From assembly GCA_007131745.1 (NCBI GenBank), contig SLPX01000162.1, positions 1 through 42,623 on the forward strand: a stretch of DNA of 42,623 nucleotides, read 5' to 3'. Numbering within the stretch: position 1 is the first letter of the stretch; every line of letters begins with the position of its first letter. Shown in pieces: positions 8,426 to 17,316 of this stretch. The DNA is from Myxococcales bacterium (GTDB lineage Bacteria; Myxococcota; Polyangia; HGW-17; SLPX01). Under the pieces are notes generated by a model. It was not told where the DNA came from. It saw only the letters and a program-made list of their open reading frames with translations, and searched no databases. The position numbers and the translations under genes are program-made.

Positions 8426-11257
8426 TCAATTGGTTTCTTGGTTATGGTTCTTTTGAGGGGTGAGGAGATCGTCTATCTGCTTCAGGATGATCCGCTTGTT
8501 GACCGGCTTGGTCACAAAGCGGTCTGCACCTGCGTGTTCCGCTTTTCGCCGGTTTGCCTCTCCCGTGCGCGAAGTCAAAACGACTATAGGAAGACCTGAA
8601 AATTTTTCTTCACGCCGGACTTTTTCAATGAGTCCGTAGCCGTCAAGGCGGGGCATTTCCAGGTCGGTAAGAAGCAGGTCGACCCGAGTGCCGTGCATTC
8701 TTTCCCACGCGTCCCATCCGTCGTTCGCCTTCTCCACGTCATAGCCTGCATGGAGCAGGATGCGGGAGACGACTTCGCGAATGGACCTGGAATCGTCACA
8801 GAGAAGAACACGCGGACCTTTGCGTTGATCCTCGATAAACCCCCTTTTGTAGTACAACGCGCTTGAACCGACGCTTCTGGCGAGAGTGGCAGCGTCCAGT
8901 ACAAGTTGCACCTTGCCCGCTCCGGATATGGTGGCGCCGCAATAGTGCGGAAGAGGCGCCAGGAGGCCTCCCAGCGGTTTTACCACGATCTCTCTGGGGC
9001 CTACGATCTTGTCACAGATGAGGGCGAAACGCTGGGAGGACCATCTGCCGCAGATGGCATGAATGTGGTTGCTCTTGGCCTTTTTTTCCACGCCAAGCAA
9101 TTCATGGAGGTCGACCAGCCGGATCTTTTCCCCTCTTACGTCGATGGTCCTGTCTCTTGTTTTTGCCTTGTCGACCTCTTTTTCGTCAAGGAGCAAGGTT
9201 TCTTCTACGTGAGTCAATGGGAGAGCGTAAACCTCTCCGCCCGCCTTGAATAGGAGCGCATTGGTAATCGTCGTAAGTAAGGGCAATCTCAAAAAGAATG
9301 AAGTTCCTTTCCCTTTTTCGCTCGTGACGTTGATTTCCCCGGAGAGAGCCGAGATGGATTCCCGCACGGAATCCAGGCCCACGCCTCTGCCGGATACTGA
9401 ATCCACGGAATCCCGGGTGGTAAACCCGGGCAGGAAGATCAATTCCATGGCTTTTTCATTGCTGAGTTTTTGAAGCTGTCTTTTGGGCATCAAACCCTTT
9501 TTCAAGACCTGGGACCTGATCTTCCTGAGATCGATTCCCTTGCCGTCGTCACTTATCTCGATCAACACATATTCACCCTCGGTGTGGGCCGCAATCCGCA
9601 CGCGGCCCTCGACCGGCTTGTTTGCAGACCGTCGTTCGGCCGCGCTTTCTATGCCGTGTCCGACAGCGTTTCTGACAAGGTGAATCAACGGCTCGGCGAG
9701 CCTTTCGGCCACGGTTTTATCCAGTTCGGTGTCTTCTCCTTCCAGTTCGATCGAAATGTCCTTGGATAGTTCCCGGGCCGTCTCCCGGGCTGAGCGTTTC
9801 AGCCTGGCCATGAGATAACTTATCGACATCATTCGAAGGCTTATCAGGCCTTCCTGAATCGTAGCGGCTATTCTTCTCAGCCAGTCGGTTTCCCCGGATA
9901 GGTTTGCCATGGCACGTTCCAGGTTCGAAACCTCGTCCGCGAATTCAACCTCTACTTCGGAAAAGCGTTGTAAAAGCGCGTGGTCAAGCGAACGGAGTCC
10001 GATTCCTACGAGAGTGGTTCGCAATCCCCTGTGTGACAAGCTTATATCTTTTAACAGTCCGGCCAGTTCTTCGGTTCGTCTCTGTATTCTTGTACGCGCA
10101 AAAACAAGCTCACCGACCGATTCCATGAGTGCATCGACTCTTTCCACCGGTATCCGTATGATTCGGCGATCCTCATCCCTGCGGCCCGACAACCGGCGAT
10201 CATCTTTTCGCAGATTTTCCGCCGGTTCATATACAGCCTGGTCCGCGCTTTTTTTCTCCAACTTGTCGGATGTCTTTTTTTTCTTTTTGTGCGCTTTTTC
10301 AGGAACCCCGGTAAGCGCTTTGTCCAGTTCAAGGTTCCATTTCTTCAGGGTTTCATCATCTGAGTATTCGGAGACCATCTTGTTCAGGATCTCCACTCCA
10401 TGCAGGCAATGGTTGAGTTCGGCTGAAGTCAGGTGCTTGGAACCCGACCGGATTTTTTCAAAATTGTCTTCTAGCCTGTGCGCAGCGTTTGAAATGGAAT
10501 TCAAACCAACGGTTGCTGCCGCTCCTTTCATTGTATGAGCGTAACGAAAGAGTTCATTAACAGCACCGGTGTTGTTTAGATCTTTTTTTAGGGTTTCCAG
10601 AGATCGTTCCATTCCGTCGATGTGTTCGCGTGCTTCTTCCTGAAAAATGGAACGAAGGATGGCTGCTGTTTCGTCATCCCATTCGGATTCCTTCCCTGCC
10701 GCGTCTTTTGAAATCTTCGGCCGGGAAGCGGAAACAGTTTTGGAAGAAGCTGCTGTTTCTGGAAGAGGATGTTGCGCAGAGGTTTCCTTTGGCGCCGGAA
10801 CGGCTAACGGCTTGATTTTTAAAGTCGCCGGACTGGGTACTCTTCTGATCACAGGCGTTTTTACATCGGCTGCGAGCGGTTTTTTTACTTTAGGAGTTGT
10901 TGTTTCTTGCGGTGCGGTGGTTAAAGGTTTTTCGGAACTTTCCCGGTCAGTTGGTTTTTTTTTTACAAAGTCGCGGAATGAACCGTCGGGTTCCCTGGAA
11001 TCCTTGATTTTTTGGACTATCAAGATGATTTCATTCAGTTCAAATTCGGTGTCCGGCTCACCGGAGGATCGGAATTCGTGTTCCAGCTTAGCTGCAACTA
11101 TGCTCATGGATTCGAAACCCAGCATCGCTGCGATCCCCTTGAGTCCGTGCGCAGCGTTGCCCTTGGATTCCCTGGAAGCCTGGGGATCTTGAAGGATCTG
11201 AAGATAGATTCCGGTTTCTTCCAGAAAGATTTCCATTAATGATGCGTCGATATCCAT
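8426..11257 (-). CDS. cheA: CheA-type hybrid histidine kinase with two Hpt domains and a receiver (ChpA/PilL/PixL-like)
   Basis: This 943-residue kinase passes phosphate from a chemoreceptor array to response regulators. Two Hpt domains are visible: the first around His37 (AHGLKG), the second around His241 (YAHTMKG). A Pro/Lys-rich linker lies between them. A CheA dimerisation segment and HATPase domain follow (LIHLVRNAVGHGIE, ISDDGKGID, GRGVGLDSV), then a CheW-like domain (about 680-800). A C-terminal receiver (about 820-940) has phospho-acceptor Asp865 in LLLTDLEMPRLDG. The usual Asp of the N-box motif NxxDHG is Gly here. AGGA precedes the ATG. It is the last gene of the chemosensory operon, 69 bases after the MCP. 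Multiple Hpt domains plus a receiver are typical of the pilus-linked ChpA group rather than flagellar CheA. Confidence 0.93.
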   Translation of the reverse strand: MDIDASLMEIFLEETGIYLQILQDPQASRESKGNAAHGLKGIAAMLGFESMSIVAAKLEHEFRSSGEPDTEFELNEIILIVQKIKDSREPDGSFRDFVKKKPTDRESSEKPLTTAPQETTTPKVKKPLAADVKTPVIRRVPSPATLKIKPLAVPAPKETSAQHPLPETAASSKTVSASRPKISKDAAGKESEWDDETAAILRSIFQEEAREHIDGMERSLETLKKDLNNTGAVNELFRYAHTMKGAAATVGLNSISNAAHRLEDNFEKIRSGSKHLTSAELNHCLHGVEILNKMVSEYSDDETLKKWNLELDKALTGVPEKAHKKKKKTSDKLEKKSADQAVYEPAENLRKDDRRLSGRRDEDRRIIRIPVERVDALMESVGELVFARTRIQRRTEELAGLLKDISLSHRGLRTTLVGIGLRSLDHALLQRFSEVEVEFADEVSNLERAMANLSGETDWLRRIAATIQEGLISLRMMSISYLMARLKRSARETARELSKDISIELEGEDTELDKTVAERLAEPLIHLVRNAVGHGIESAAERRSANKPVEGRVRIAAHTEGEYVLIEISDDGKGIDLRKIRSQVLKKGLMPKRQLQKLSNEKAMELIFLPGFTTRDSVDSVSGRGVGLDSVRESISALSGEINVTSEKGKGTSFFLRLPLLTTITNALLFKAGGEVYALPLTHVEETLLLDEKEVDKAKTRDRTIDVRGEKIRLVDLHELLGVEKKAKSNHIHAICGRWSSQRFALICDKIVGPREIVVKPLGGLLAPLPHYCGATISGAGKVQLVLDAATLARSVGSSALYYKRGFIEDQRKGPRVLLCDDSRSIREVVSRILLHAGYDVEKANDGWDAWERMHGTRVDLLLTDLEMPRLDGYGLIEKVRREEKFSGLPIVVLTSRTGEANRRKAEHAGADRFVTKPVNKRIILKQIDDLLTPQKNHNQETN

Positions 11258-11326
11258 CCTAATTCCTGAGAGTCATTTTTGTTTTGCATCATCTTGTTTC
11301 AGGGGCTTTACGCTTGTTTCGGATTG

Positions 11327-13558
11327 CTACGTTCGGGAACTCTCTTCTTGCCTCTTGTCTTTTGTCCCTTCTGTCTCTTCTTTGTCTCCCGTGGCTTGTT
11401 CCGTCTTTTGGGGAGCGCCATCCTTTTTAGTTCCATCGGATGGCGGAAGTGTTATTCGAACATGACGTCTGTGTACCTTTATGCCTGGCCGTTTGGGAGT
11501 TTCTTTTTCGTGGACTTCCAGAGATGGGAGTCGTTTTGCGATGATTTCTCTTAGACGGCTCACTACTTCGTGGATTTCACTTTTCGCTTCAGGGCGGCCG
11601 ATGAGTTCCATTTCCTGGACGGTGTCGGCCAGCGAAGAAAGGCTCTTTTCAAGACTGGTTTGAGATTTCTTCAAAGCCTTGGTCAGCATGTCGATGTCGG
11701 TCGAGCGAACCTTGAAGCGGGAAATGGCCCTATCCAGTTCTTGTGATGATTCAACAAGTGTTTCCGCTGCGACTCTGGATTTTTTCGCGCTTTGGGCCGT
11801 GGAACGGGTCACGGAACGCACTTCTTCCATGGATCCCACAGCGTCTTCAGTCGCAACTTGTATGGTTTCCATGAACGCGCCGATGTCTTTAGTGGCGCTG
11901 GAGGATCGTTCTGCAAGTTTCCTGACTTCTTCCGCTACAACGGCGAACCCCTTGCCTTGTTCTCCCGCTCGCGAAGCCTCTATTGCAGCGTTTAAGGCCA
12001 ACATGTTGGTCTGGGCCGCTATTTCATCGATTCGTTCTACTATCTGGTTTATGGCCAGTGACCTGTCGCCCAGGTCCTGGATTTTTTTCGAAATCACTTC
12101 CAGGGCGTCCGTTTGCTCGATCGCGTTGTGAGACATGCTCCTGCTTCTTTTCAGGATAGTCTCGGCAGCGAGATTCACTTCGGCTGCAGCCCGGCGGACT
12201 TGCACCACGAGGTGACCTATGCTTTCCAGCATGTGGTTGAATGCATCCATGACGCTGCCCAACTCGTCCGGGGTGACTTCCCCGCGTGAAGTCAGATCTC
12301 CATCCGAAGCAGCCGACACGATCTCCAAAAGCCTGACGATTTCCCTCTGGAGCCGCAATTTGTCCTCTTCGCTTTGGATGAGCCCTACAATCCGGTTGAG
12401 CATTTCATTGATGGAGTTGCCCAGGGCCTGCAATTCATCGTGTGTTTCCACCTTGCAGCGGGCGTCATATGCTCCGTCCCTGATTCTTTGAGCCGTGGTG
12501 GTGAGATGTAAAACAGGCTTGATATAACTTGACCTGAAAAACAAATATGAGCCTCCCACCAGGGTGGCGGCAAGCACGCAGATAAGGGTCACGAAAAAGA
12601 CCAGCATTCTTCTGAAATCGCGGATTCCCGATTCAAAACGAGTTGAAACCAGGGTTGAAGCCGTGGCAAGCCGTTCCAGGGATGGACCTACGTTTTCCAG
12701 GCTCATGCTCACTGTTCCGAACTCCTCTACAAGTCGGCTAAGTAATTCGTACACGGGTCCGCGCAGGGTGGTTTTCGACACGAGAGTCCAAGCCTTGCCG
12801 TTGAAGGTGCCGATGTAGGTGAGCGTCCAATAAATGGGCGCTTCATCTTGACCTTTCGGGGGGTCAAAACTCTGGCCCTCGAAAGGAAGAAGCGTGCCTA
12901 CAATTTTGTCGCCGGTGTCTTGGTGCTCGCGAAGTGTCTTTTTCCATCCCGAGGATATGATCAGGTTCAACACGCTGTTCGACCATGAATAATTCAGGGA
13001 TTCCAGGGGCTGCCCTATGAGAGCCGCTTGTTCATGCATGGCGATGATATTGGATCCGTGCGTCATGACCCTGCCCTCTGAGTCAAGGGTGTCGGGTTCG
13101 TGGATCAAGAGGAAGTTTTCAGAGTCGGGACCCACCTTTGCCTGAAACAGGTATTCGGGCAGGTGGGGGAGCTTGGATGGTTCCTGCCTGCTTTCCTCCG
13201 GCACGGCCCGGATCATGGCCGCCAGCTGGCTGGCAACCGCGGATGCCTGTTGCCGGCGGATTTTTTCCACAGCCTTGTCAATGGTTTCACGTCCTCTTCT
13301 GAGGCCGATATGAATTCGGTTGTGGGTGTTGACAATATCGTTTCTTGCTTGGCGGACGTTTTCACCGATTGGATCGATGGATTGGCGGTGTACCCTGCGG
13401 ATGGATGTCAGTTTTCCGGTTGCGTATCCGGCAAGCAACAAGGTGGCGATGACAGGAATAACCACCAGGAGAACGCTGGTGGCAAGCAGCTTGAAAGAAA
13501 GTCCTGACAATCCGGATCCGGGACCGGTTTTTTTGTCTCTTTTACCGTTCTTGATCAT
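11327..13558 (-). CDS. Methyl-accepting chemotaxis protein (PilJ/PixJ position)
   Basis: This 743-residue receptor has a transmembrane helix at about 22-47 and a second at about 320-345. They bound a sensor region of about 270 residues with no recognised fold, so the ligand is unknown. A HAMP domain follows the second helix ([16 protein letters not shown]), and another HAMP-like segment is seen near [18 protein letters not shown]. The signalling hairpin has the conserved tip [20 protein letters not shown] and [20 protein letters not shown]. After the coiled coil there is an extra tail of about 100 residues, charged and rich in Lys and Glu. No C-terminal NWETF-like CheR tether is seen. AAGGAGG precedes the ATG. 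It lies between cheW and cheA in the operon. Confidence 0.95.
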   Translation of the reverse strand: MIKNGKRDKKTGPGSGLSGLSFKLLATSVLLVVIPVIATLLLAGYATGKLTSIRRVHRQSIDPIGENVRQARNDIVNTHNRIHIGLRRGRETIDKAVEKIRRQQASAVASQLAAMIRAVPEESRQEPSKLPHLPEYLFQAKVGPDSENFLLIHEPDTLDSEGRVMTHGSNIIAMHEQAALIGQPLESLNYSWSNSVLNLIISSGWKKTLREHQDTGDKIVGTLLPFEGQSFDPPKGQDEAPIYWTLTYIGTFNGKAWTLVSKTTLRGPVYELLSRLVEEFGTVSMSLENVGPSLERLATASTLVSTRFESGIRDFRRMLVFFVTLICVLAATLVGGSYLFFRSSYIKPVLHLTTTAQRIRDGAYDARCKVETHDELQALGNSINEMLNRIVGLIQSEEDKLRLQREIVRLLEIVSAASDGDLTSRGEVTPDELGSVMDAFNHMLESIGHLVVQVRRAAAEVNLAAETILKRSRSMSHNAIEQTDALEVISKKIQDLGDRSLAINQIVERIDEIAAQTNMLALNAAIEASRAGEQGKGFAVVAEEVRKLAERSSSATKDIGAFMETIQVATEDAVGSMEEVRSVTRSTAQSAKKSRVAAETLVESSQELDRAISRFKVRSTDIDMLTKALKKSQTSLEKSLSSLADTVQEMELIGRPEAKSEIHEVVSRLREIIAKRLPSLEVHEKETPKRPGIKVHRRHVRITLPPSDGTKKDGAPQKTEQATGDKEETEGTKDKRQEESSRT

Positions 13559-13573
13559 CCGGCCTCCTTGTCT

Positions 13574-14050
13574 CTATGGCATCCCCGCCTTTACGCAGCT
13601 TCGTCGCTTGACCTCTTGAAGAGCCGCGCCTACGTCCAACAGCATGATCTTGCCGTCCTGCAAATCGAAAGCACCCGGAAAAATTATGTTCGTTTCCTTA
13701 CGACCACAATATCCGGATAAGGGCAAACGGTAAACTTCAATGATTCGATCCACAATGAATCCGGCTTTTAAGTCCGACCACTCTAGAAGAAGGGCATCGG
13801 AACCGGGTAGTGGAGGGTTTGTTTTTGCCCCGGGTATAAAGGCTGATATTGACACGAGTGTCACCACTTGTCCCCTGAGGTTGGCCGTTCCTGCAATACA
13901 TTCGGGCGCCAGGGGAACGGGAGTGATGTAGCCCGTGGAGAAAGCTTCGCGTACAAAACGAAGTTCCACGCCGAGAGTGTGTCCGGCCGCTGAAAAAGAC
14001 AAGATGTCTACGCAGGTGTTCTCCCCTTTGACTGCCGAACGCGATTTCAT
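13574..14050 (-). CDS. cheW: CheW-like adaptor (PilI/PixI position)
   Basis: This 158-residue protein couples chemoreceptors to the kinase. It has the CheW beta-barrel pattern: ILSFSAAGHTLGVELRFVRE, then PLAPECIAGTANLRGQVVTL, then FIVDRIIEVYRL. The start codon overlaps the stop of the upstream CheY-like gene as ATGA, so translation is coupled. The MCP gene starts 15 bases downstream. It has no extra domain. Length and motif order are ordinary for CheW. Confidence 0.93.
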   Translation of the reverse strand: MKSRSAVKGENTCVDILSFSAAGHTLGVELRFVREAFSTGYITPVPLAPECIAGTANLRGQVVTLVSISAFIPGAKTNPPLPGSDALLLEWSDLKAGFIVDRIIEVYRLPLSGYCGRKETNIIFPGAFDLQDGKIMLLDVGAALQEVKRRSCVKAGMP

Positions 14051-14409
14051 CTGAGATAGTTCTGTACCTTTTGTACGAGGATCGATGGGTCAACGGGTTT
14101 CACCAAGTATTCTGAAGCTCCCTGTTTTAAGCCCCAGTACCGGTCGCTTTCGCGCTCCATGGATGTAATCACGATGATGGGCAGGTTTTGGTGAGCCGGA
14201 TCGGATCTAAGTGTTCTGCAGAGTTGAAAGCCGTTCATTTTCGGCATTATGATGTCTAAGATCACCAGGTCGGGTAGTTCTTTCTTTATGGCTTGTTCTG
14301 CATCCTGACCGTTTGTAGCAACGATCAGCGTGTGTCCGAGGGGAGCAAGCGCTCTTTTCAGTAACTCCACTGCGGTGGATGAATCTTCTGCTATCAGTAT
14401 CTTTGCCAC
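14047..14409 (-). CDS. CheY-like single-domain response regulator (PilH/PixH position)
   Basis: The product is about 120 residues and consists of a receiver domain only. The acidic pair is in LIAEDSS. The phospho-acceptor is Asp52 in DLVILDIIMPKMNGF. The conserved Thr lies in IIVITSM and the Lys in YLVKPVD. It is probably phosphorylated by the CheA-type kinase encoded in the same operon, and may act directly or as a phosphate sink as PilH does. Two GTG starts are possible (14415 and 14409); GAGG sits seven bases before the second, so that one is chosen. The stop overlaps the cheW start. Confidence 0.92.
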   Translation of the reverse strand: MAKILIAEDSSTAVELLKRALAPLGHTLIVATNGQDAEQAIKKELPDLVILDIIMPKMNGFQLCRTLRSDPAHQNLPIIVITSMERESDRYWGLKQGASEYLVKPVDPSILVQKVQNYLR

Positions 14410-14416
14410 GACCACA

Positions 14417-14420
14417 CCTC
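14417..14420 (-). promoter_or_regulatory. Ribosome binding site favouring GTG 14409
   Basis: GAGG on the minus strand lies seven bases before the second of two in-frame GTG codons. It lies only one base before the first, which makes the first unlikely. Confidence 0.5.
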
Positions 14421-14483
14421 GTTAAGCCTTTCTTGCGTGTTTTCCTGTTCCTCGCAACCCTGACGCCCTACAAGACTTCCGGG

Positions 14484-15881
14484 TCAGACTGCTACGGGCG
14501 CCACGCGTTTTCTGACAAGTTTTATCGAAAGCAAGCGATAAAGCATCTTGCTGACTTCAAAAGAGCCCATGCGGCTCTGTCTTACTATATCCTTGATTGT
14601 GTTTTTTCCGTTTACCAATTCCAAAACAACCTGTTCTTCACGGGTAAGACGCTGAGGCCCCATTTTTCTCACGGCTTCGTCGTCTCTAAGGAATATCTGA
14701 TCGAAATCGTTGACTTCCCGTTCGATCAGGTGCCACTCATCCACTCTCCTGAATCCCTCCATTAAAATACTGTCGACGGACATTGCAAGAGCCGCTTCAA
14801 GGGCGAGCGCAGGCAGATCTCCGGTGGCCCTAAAGGTGAACCTGCCGAAGTTCCAACGAAGCAACTCGTAAACCAATTCACCTGTTTGCAGCTTCATGGC
14901 TTCCTTGATTTCGCTTTTCGTGAGTTTTCCTGACTTTACCAGCCTTGTACCTAGAAGGCCTCCGCCCTCTTCGTCTATGAATTCATCCAGATCTTTCGTT
15001 GTCATCAACCCGGTTTCAACGATGAATCGACCCAGGAGGAATTCCTCAGCGACTCCGGCAGCGGTAGCGACTTCTATGTTGCCTTGCCTGAAATACAGCT
15101 CGATCTTGGCTCCTCCACGCGTCACAGTGAGAATTCCGGTTTGCATCTGGGTCTGGAGGAGGTTGAGAATATCAGCAATGGGTACGACCCTGAGATCCCC
15201 GGTCATGCCGGGTGAGCCGGATTCGGCCAGTTCGGGGCATGCAGCTCTGAGTTCACCCAATATGGCTTCCAGCGTGGGATTGTCCAGGGCATCGGCCGCC
15301 GCTTCTGCAAGAACGGCCGCCGGCAGATCATTGTCCATGAGCTCGGGATGGCTCAATATGCCAGCTGCAGCGGCTCTTGATATGTTTTCTCTGAGTTGAT
15401 CCAACGCTTGGCATCGGACCTTTTGCGCTGCATCGGCCGCGTCGGCAAGAACCTCCGGCGGTTTTTCAATGTCAGAATCCTGTTTGCCTTCGTCATCCTT
15501 CTCATCGCCGTATTTTTTGAGGGTGTGACTTACAACAGCGGTTATGGCTTCAGGGCTGAAAGGTTTGGTAATGTAATCTACTATGCCGAGAACTTTTACA
15601 AAGCGTTCACCCACCTGATCCCCTTTAGCGCTCATGAGAACGACCGGCACATCGGCCAGGCTCTTGTTCTTCGAAAGCGCCTTGCACACCTGGTAGCCGT
15701 TGAGCTTCGGCATCACAAAGTCCAACAATATAAGCTGTGGAGGGTCCTTTTTGGCTAGCTCAATGCCGGCTTCACCGTCTGGGGCTGTTTTTACATTGTA
15801 GCCTGCTTTAGTGAGAACCAATTGAACCACCTTCAAGATGGTTGGACTGTCATCTATTACGAGGACTTTGGGTTCATCCAT
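14484..15881 (-). CDS. Response regulator with DUF4388/PATAN-type output (PatA/PixG-like)
   Basis: This 465-residue protein has an N-terminal receiver (about 1-125) with the acidic pair in VIDDSPT, Asp54 in LILLDFVMPKLNGY and Lys in DYITKPF. A helical linker of about 100 residues follows. The DUF4388 domain starts near residue 230 (GDLRVVPIADILNLLQTQ, TGILTVTRGGAKIELYFRQG). The C-terminus ends with a winged-helix-like segment (NTIKDIVRQSRMGSFEVSKM). The same layout is seen in cyanobacterial PatA/PixG regulators, where the PATAN domain is the output. It is the first gene of the chemosensory operon. GGAG lies seven bases before the ATG. The output partner cannot be named from sequence. Confidence 0.88.
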   Translation of the reverse strand: MDEPKVLVIDDSPTILKVVQLVLTKAGYNVKTAPDGEAGIELAKKDPPQLILLDFVMPKLNGYQVCKALSKNKSLADVPVVLMSAKGDQVGERFVKVLGIVDYITKPFSPEAITAVVSHTLKKYGDEKDDEGKQDSDIEKPPEVLADAADAAQKVRCQALDQLRENISRAAAAGILSHPELMDNDLPAAVLAEAAADALDNPTLEAILGELRAACPELAESGSPGMTGDLRVVPIADILNLLQTQMQTGILTVTRGGAKIELYFRQGNIEVATAAGVAEEFLLGRFIVETGLMTTKDLDEFIDEEGGGLLGTRLVKSGKLTKSEIKEAMKLQTGELVYELLRWNFGRFTFRATGDLPALALEAALAMSVDSILMEGFRRVDEWHLIEREVNDFDQIFLRDDEAVRKMGPQRLTREEQVVLELVNGKNTIKDIVRQSRMGSFEVSKMLYRLLSIKLVRKRVAPVAV

Positions 15882-15937
15882 GAACGGGCTCCGTTGATGC
15901 CGTCAGAGTTGATTTCGAGCATATGCAAACGAACGTA

Positions 15938-15967
15938 AAGCTAACATTGCCGCTGGTTTGGGGTCAA
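15938..15967 (-). promoter_or_regulatory. Possible promoter of the chemosensory operon
   Basis: On the minus strand TTGACC (15967-15962) is followed after 18 bases by TAGCTT (15943-15938). The -35 match is good but the -10 match is only partial. The position in the 184-base gap before the operon is right. Confidence 0.22.
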
Positions 15968-16065
15968 GCGAAAAGGTTAATACATTGCTATGTTTATGCC
16001 TTGATACAGACCGGATATTATCGTGTTCGGCCGGAATATGTGATTCGCAGCCGGTCCAAGCCTTT

Positions 16066-17268
16066 TCAGCGCCGGACGCCGTTTGGGCGTGAAGCATTCA
16101 CCGGTTCATCAGCCTCGGGTCGAGGGTTTGCGGCGCGGGCGGACCAATCCTCGAAACCGGGGTTGCAAGACAATACGCGGCTGGCAACTCCCCAGTAATG
16201 AGCCGTAATGCCAAGCATGAGGCCGGTAACCGCGGCCAGGGAAACCGTAGCGATAAGACCCGCAACTTGCAGTGAGAGCGAAGGTTCAACTGCAAGAGGA
16301 ACATCCAACAGCGCGGCCAATGGAGATGCGGAAAGGATTTGTTTTAGGTTTTCGCCGGCTATCAGGGTGTTAAATTCCAGGACCAACCGGTAGCCGATCC
16401 TGAGCAAAACACCGCCGCCCGACACCACAACCGCCAGAGCGCCGGACATTACCATAAGGGGACGTCTTGCCGAAGAATTAGGACCCCATATCCGCCACGC
16501 GTCCACAAAGGAGACTTTTTTGGCGGAGGGCAGACTCAAAACGGGCAAAGCAGCGAGAGCGGCCGTTACCAGAAGGATCCAAATCAATCCGCACAGAGTC
16601 ATGAGTACTTGTGCACCCATAAGAGCGGCCATGATGGTTCGGCCCGTTATGCCGGCCAGGGCCGTGGCTGATGATGATGCAACCAGGAAATTGAAAACCC
16701 AAAAACCCAGCCACCCGGCGAATACCCATGTGGTGATACGCCTTAGAATGCCGGTTTTATGTTCGAATAACAGACGAACGCTTCTGAAAAAACCAACTGC
16801 GGAATTTGGATTGGAATCGCGCAGGTAAATCAAGCGACAAGAAGCTACAGCCGCAGCTGTAAAAGTCCAAATCGCCACCGCTGCGCCTGCACTGCCCAGG
16901 ATGAAAGTCGCCAACGGTCCGATCCGCCAACCTACGTAGAAGAGAAACAACCCTCCCAATAACCCTCCGGTTGTAAAAATGGTCGCCGGAATCCATGCAC
17001 GGCTGCGAAAGGCCAGGACGAACAAGGCCAGTTGTCCGGAGAATCGCTCGTATTGTGAGGGTTCACTTTTTGATGCGGAAATTTTTTTTTCGAGCGCTGC
17101 GAAACCCTCCATGTGCACGGGTTGCTCGGCGACCGGCACGGCGGTGATCTTTCCGTCCTGCTCTTGAAGTTTCACAAGACGACCGCATTCAGGACAGGTA
17201 GCGGCCTGATTCAGGGGAAGGTCTTCAGGAACCGAATTACGGCTGCAATTAGGACATACAATCGGCAT
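16066..17268 (-). CDS. Zinc-ribbon multi-pass membrane protein, function unknown
   Basis: The 400-residue product starts with a zinc ribbon: CPNC at about 5-8 and CPEC at about 25-28, in the style of MJ0042-type ribbons. After a soluble linker come about six hydrophobic segments between residues 95 and 375. One is around GGLLGGLFLFYVGWRIG and another around FAGWLGFWVFNFLVASS. The C-terminal tail is short and polar. No transporter or enzyme motif was recognised. Proteins with this ribbon plus membrane-domain layout are common in Myxococcota and Planctomycetes and are mostly unassigned. It is read toward the chemosensory operon but is separated from it by 184 bases, so co-transcription is uncertain. 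Confidence 0.75.
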   Translation of the reverse strand: MPIVCPNCSRNSVPEDLPLNQAATCPECGRLVKLQEQDGKITAVPVAEQPVHMEGFAALEKKISASKSEPSQYERFSGQLALFVLAFRSRAWIPATIFTTGGLLGGLFLFYVGWRIGPLATFILGSAGAAVAIWTFTAAAVASCRLIYLRDSNPNSAVGFFRSVRLLFEHKTGILRRITTWVFAGWLGFWVFNFLVASSSATALAGITGRTIMAALMGAQVLMTLCGLIWILLVTAALAALPVLSLPSAKKVSFVDAWRIWGPNSSARRPLMVMSGALAVVVSGGGVLLRIGYRLVLEFNTLIAGENLKQILSASPLAALLDVPLAVEPSLSLQVAGLIATVSLAAVTGLMLGITAHYWGVASRVLSCNPGFEDWSARAANPRPEADEPVNASRPNGVRR

Positions 17269-17316
17269 GAAAGTGCTTTTTACCAGATGTAGTCGGGAAT
17301 GGTCCAGGGAAACATG

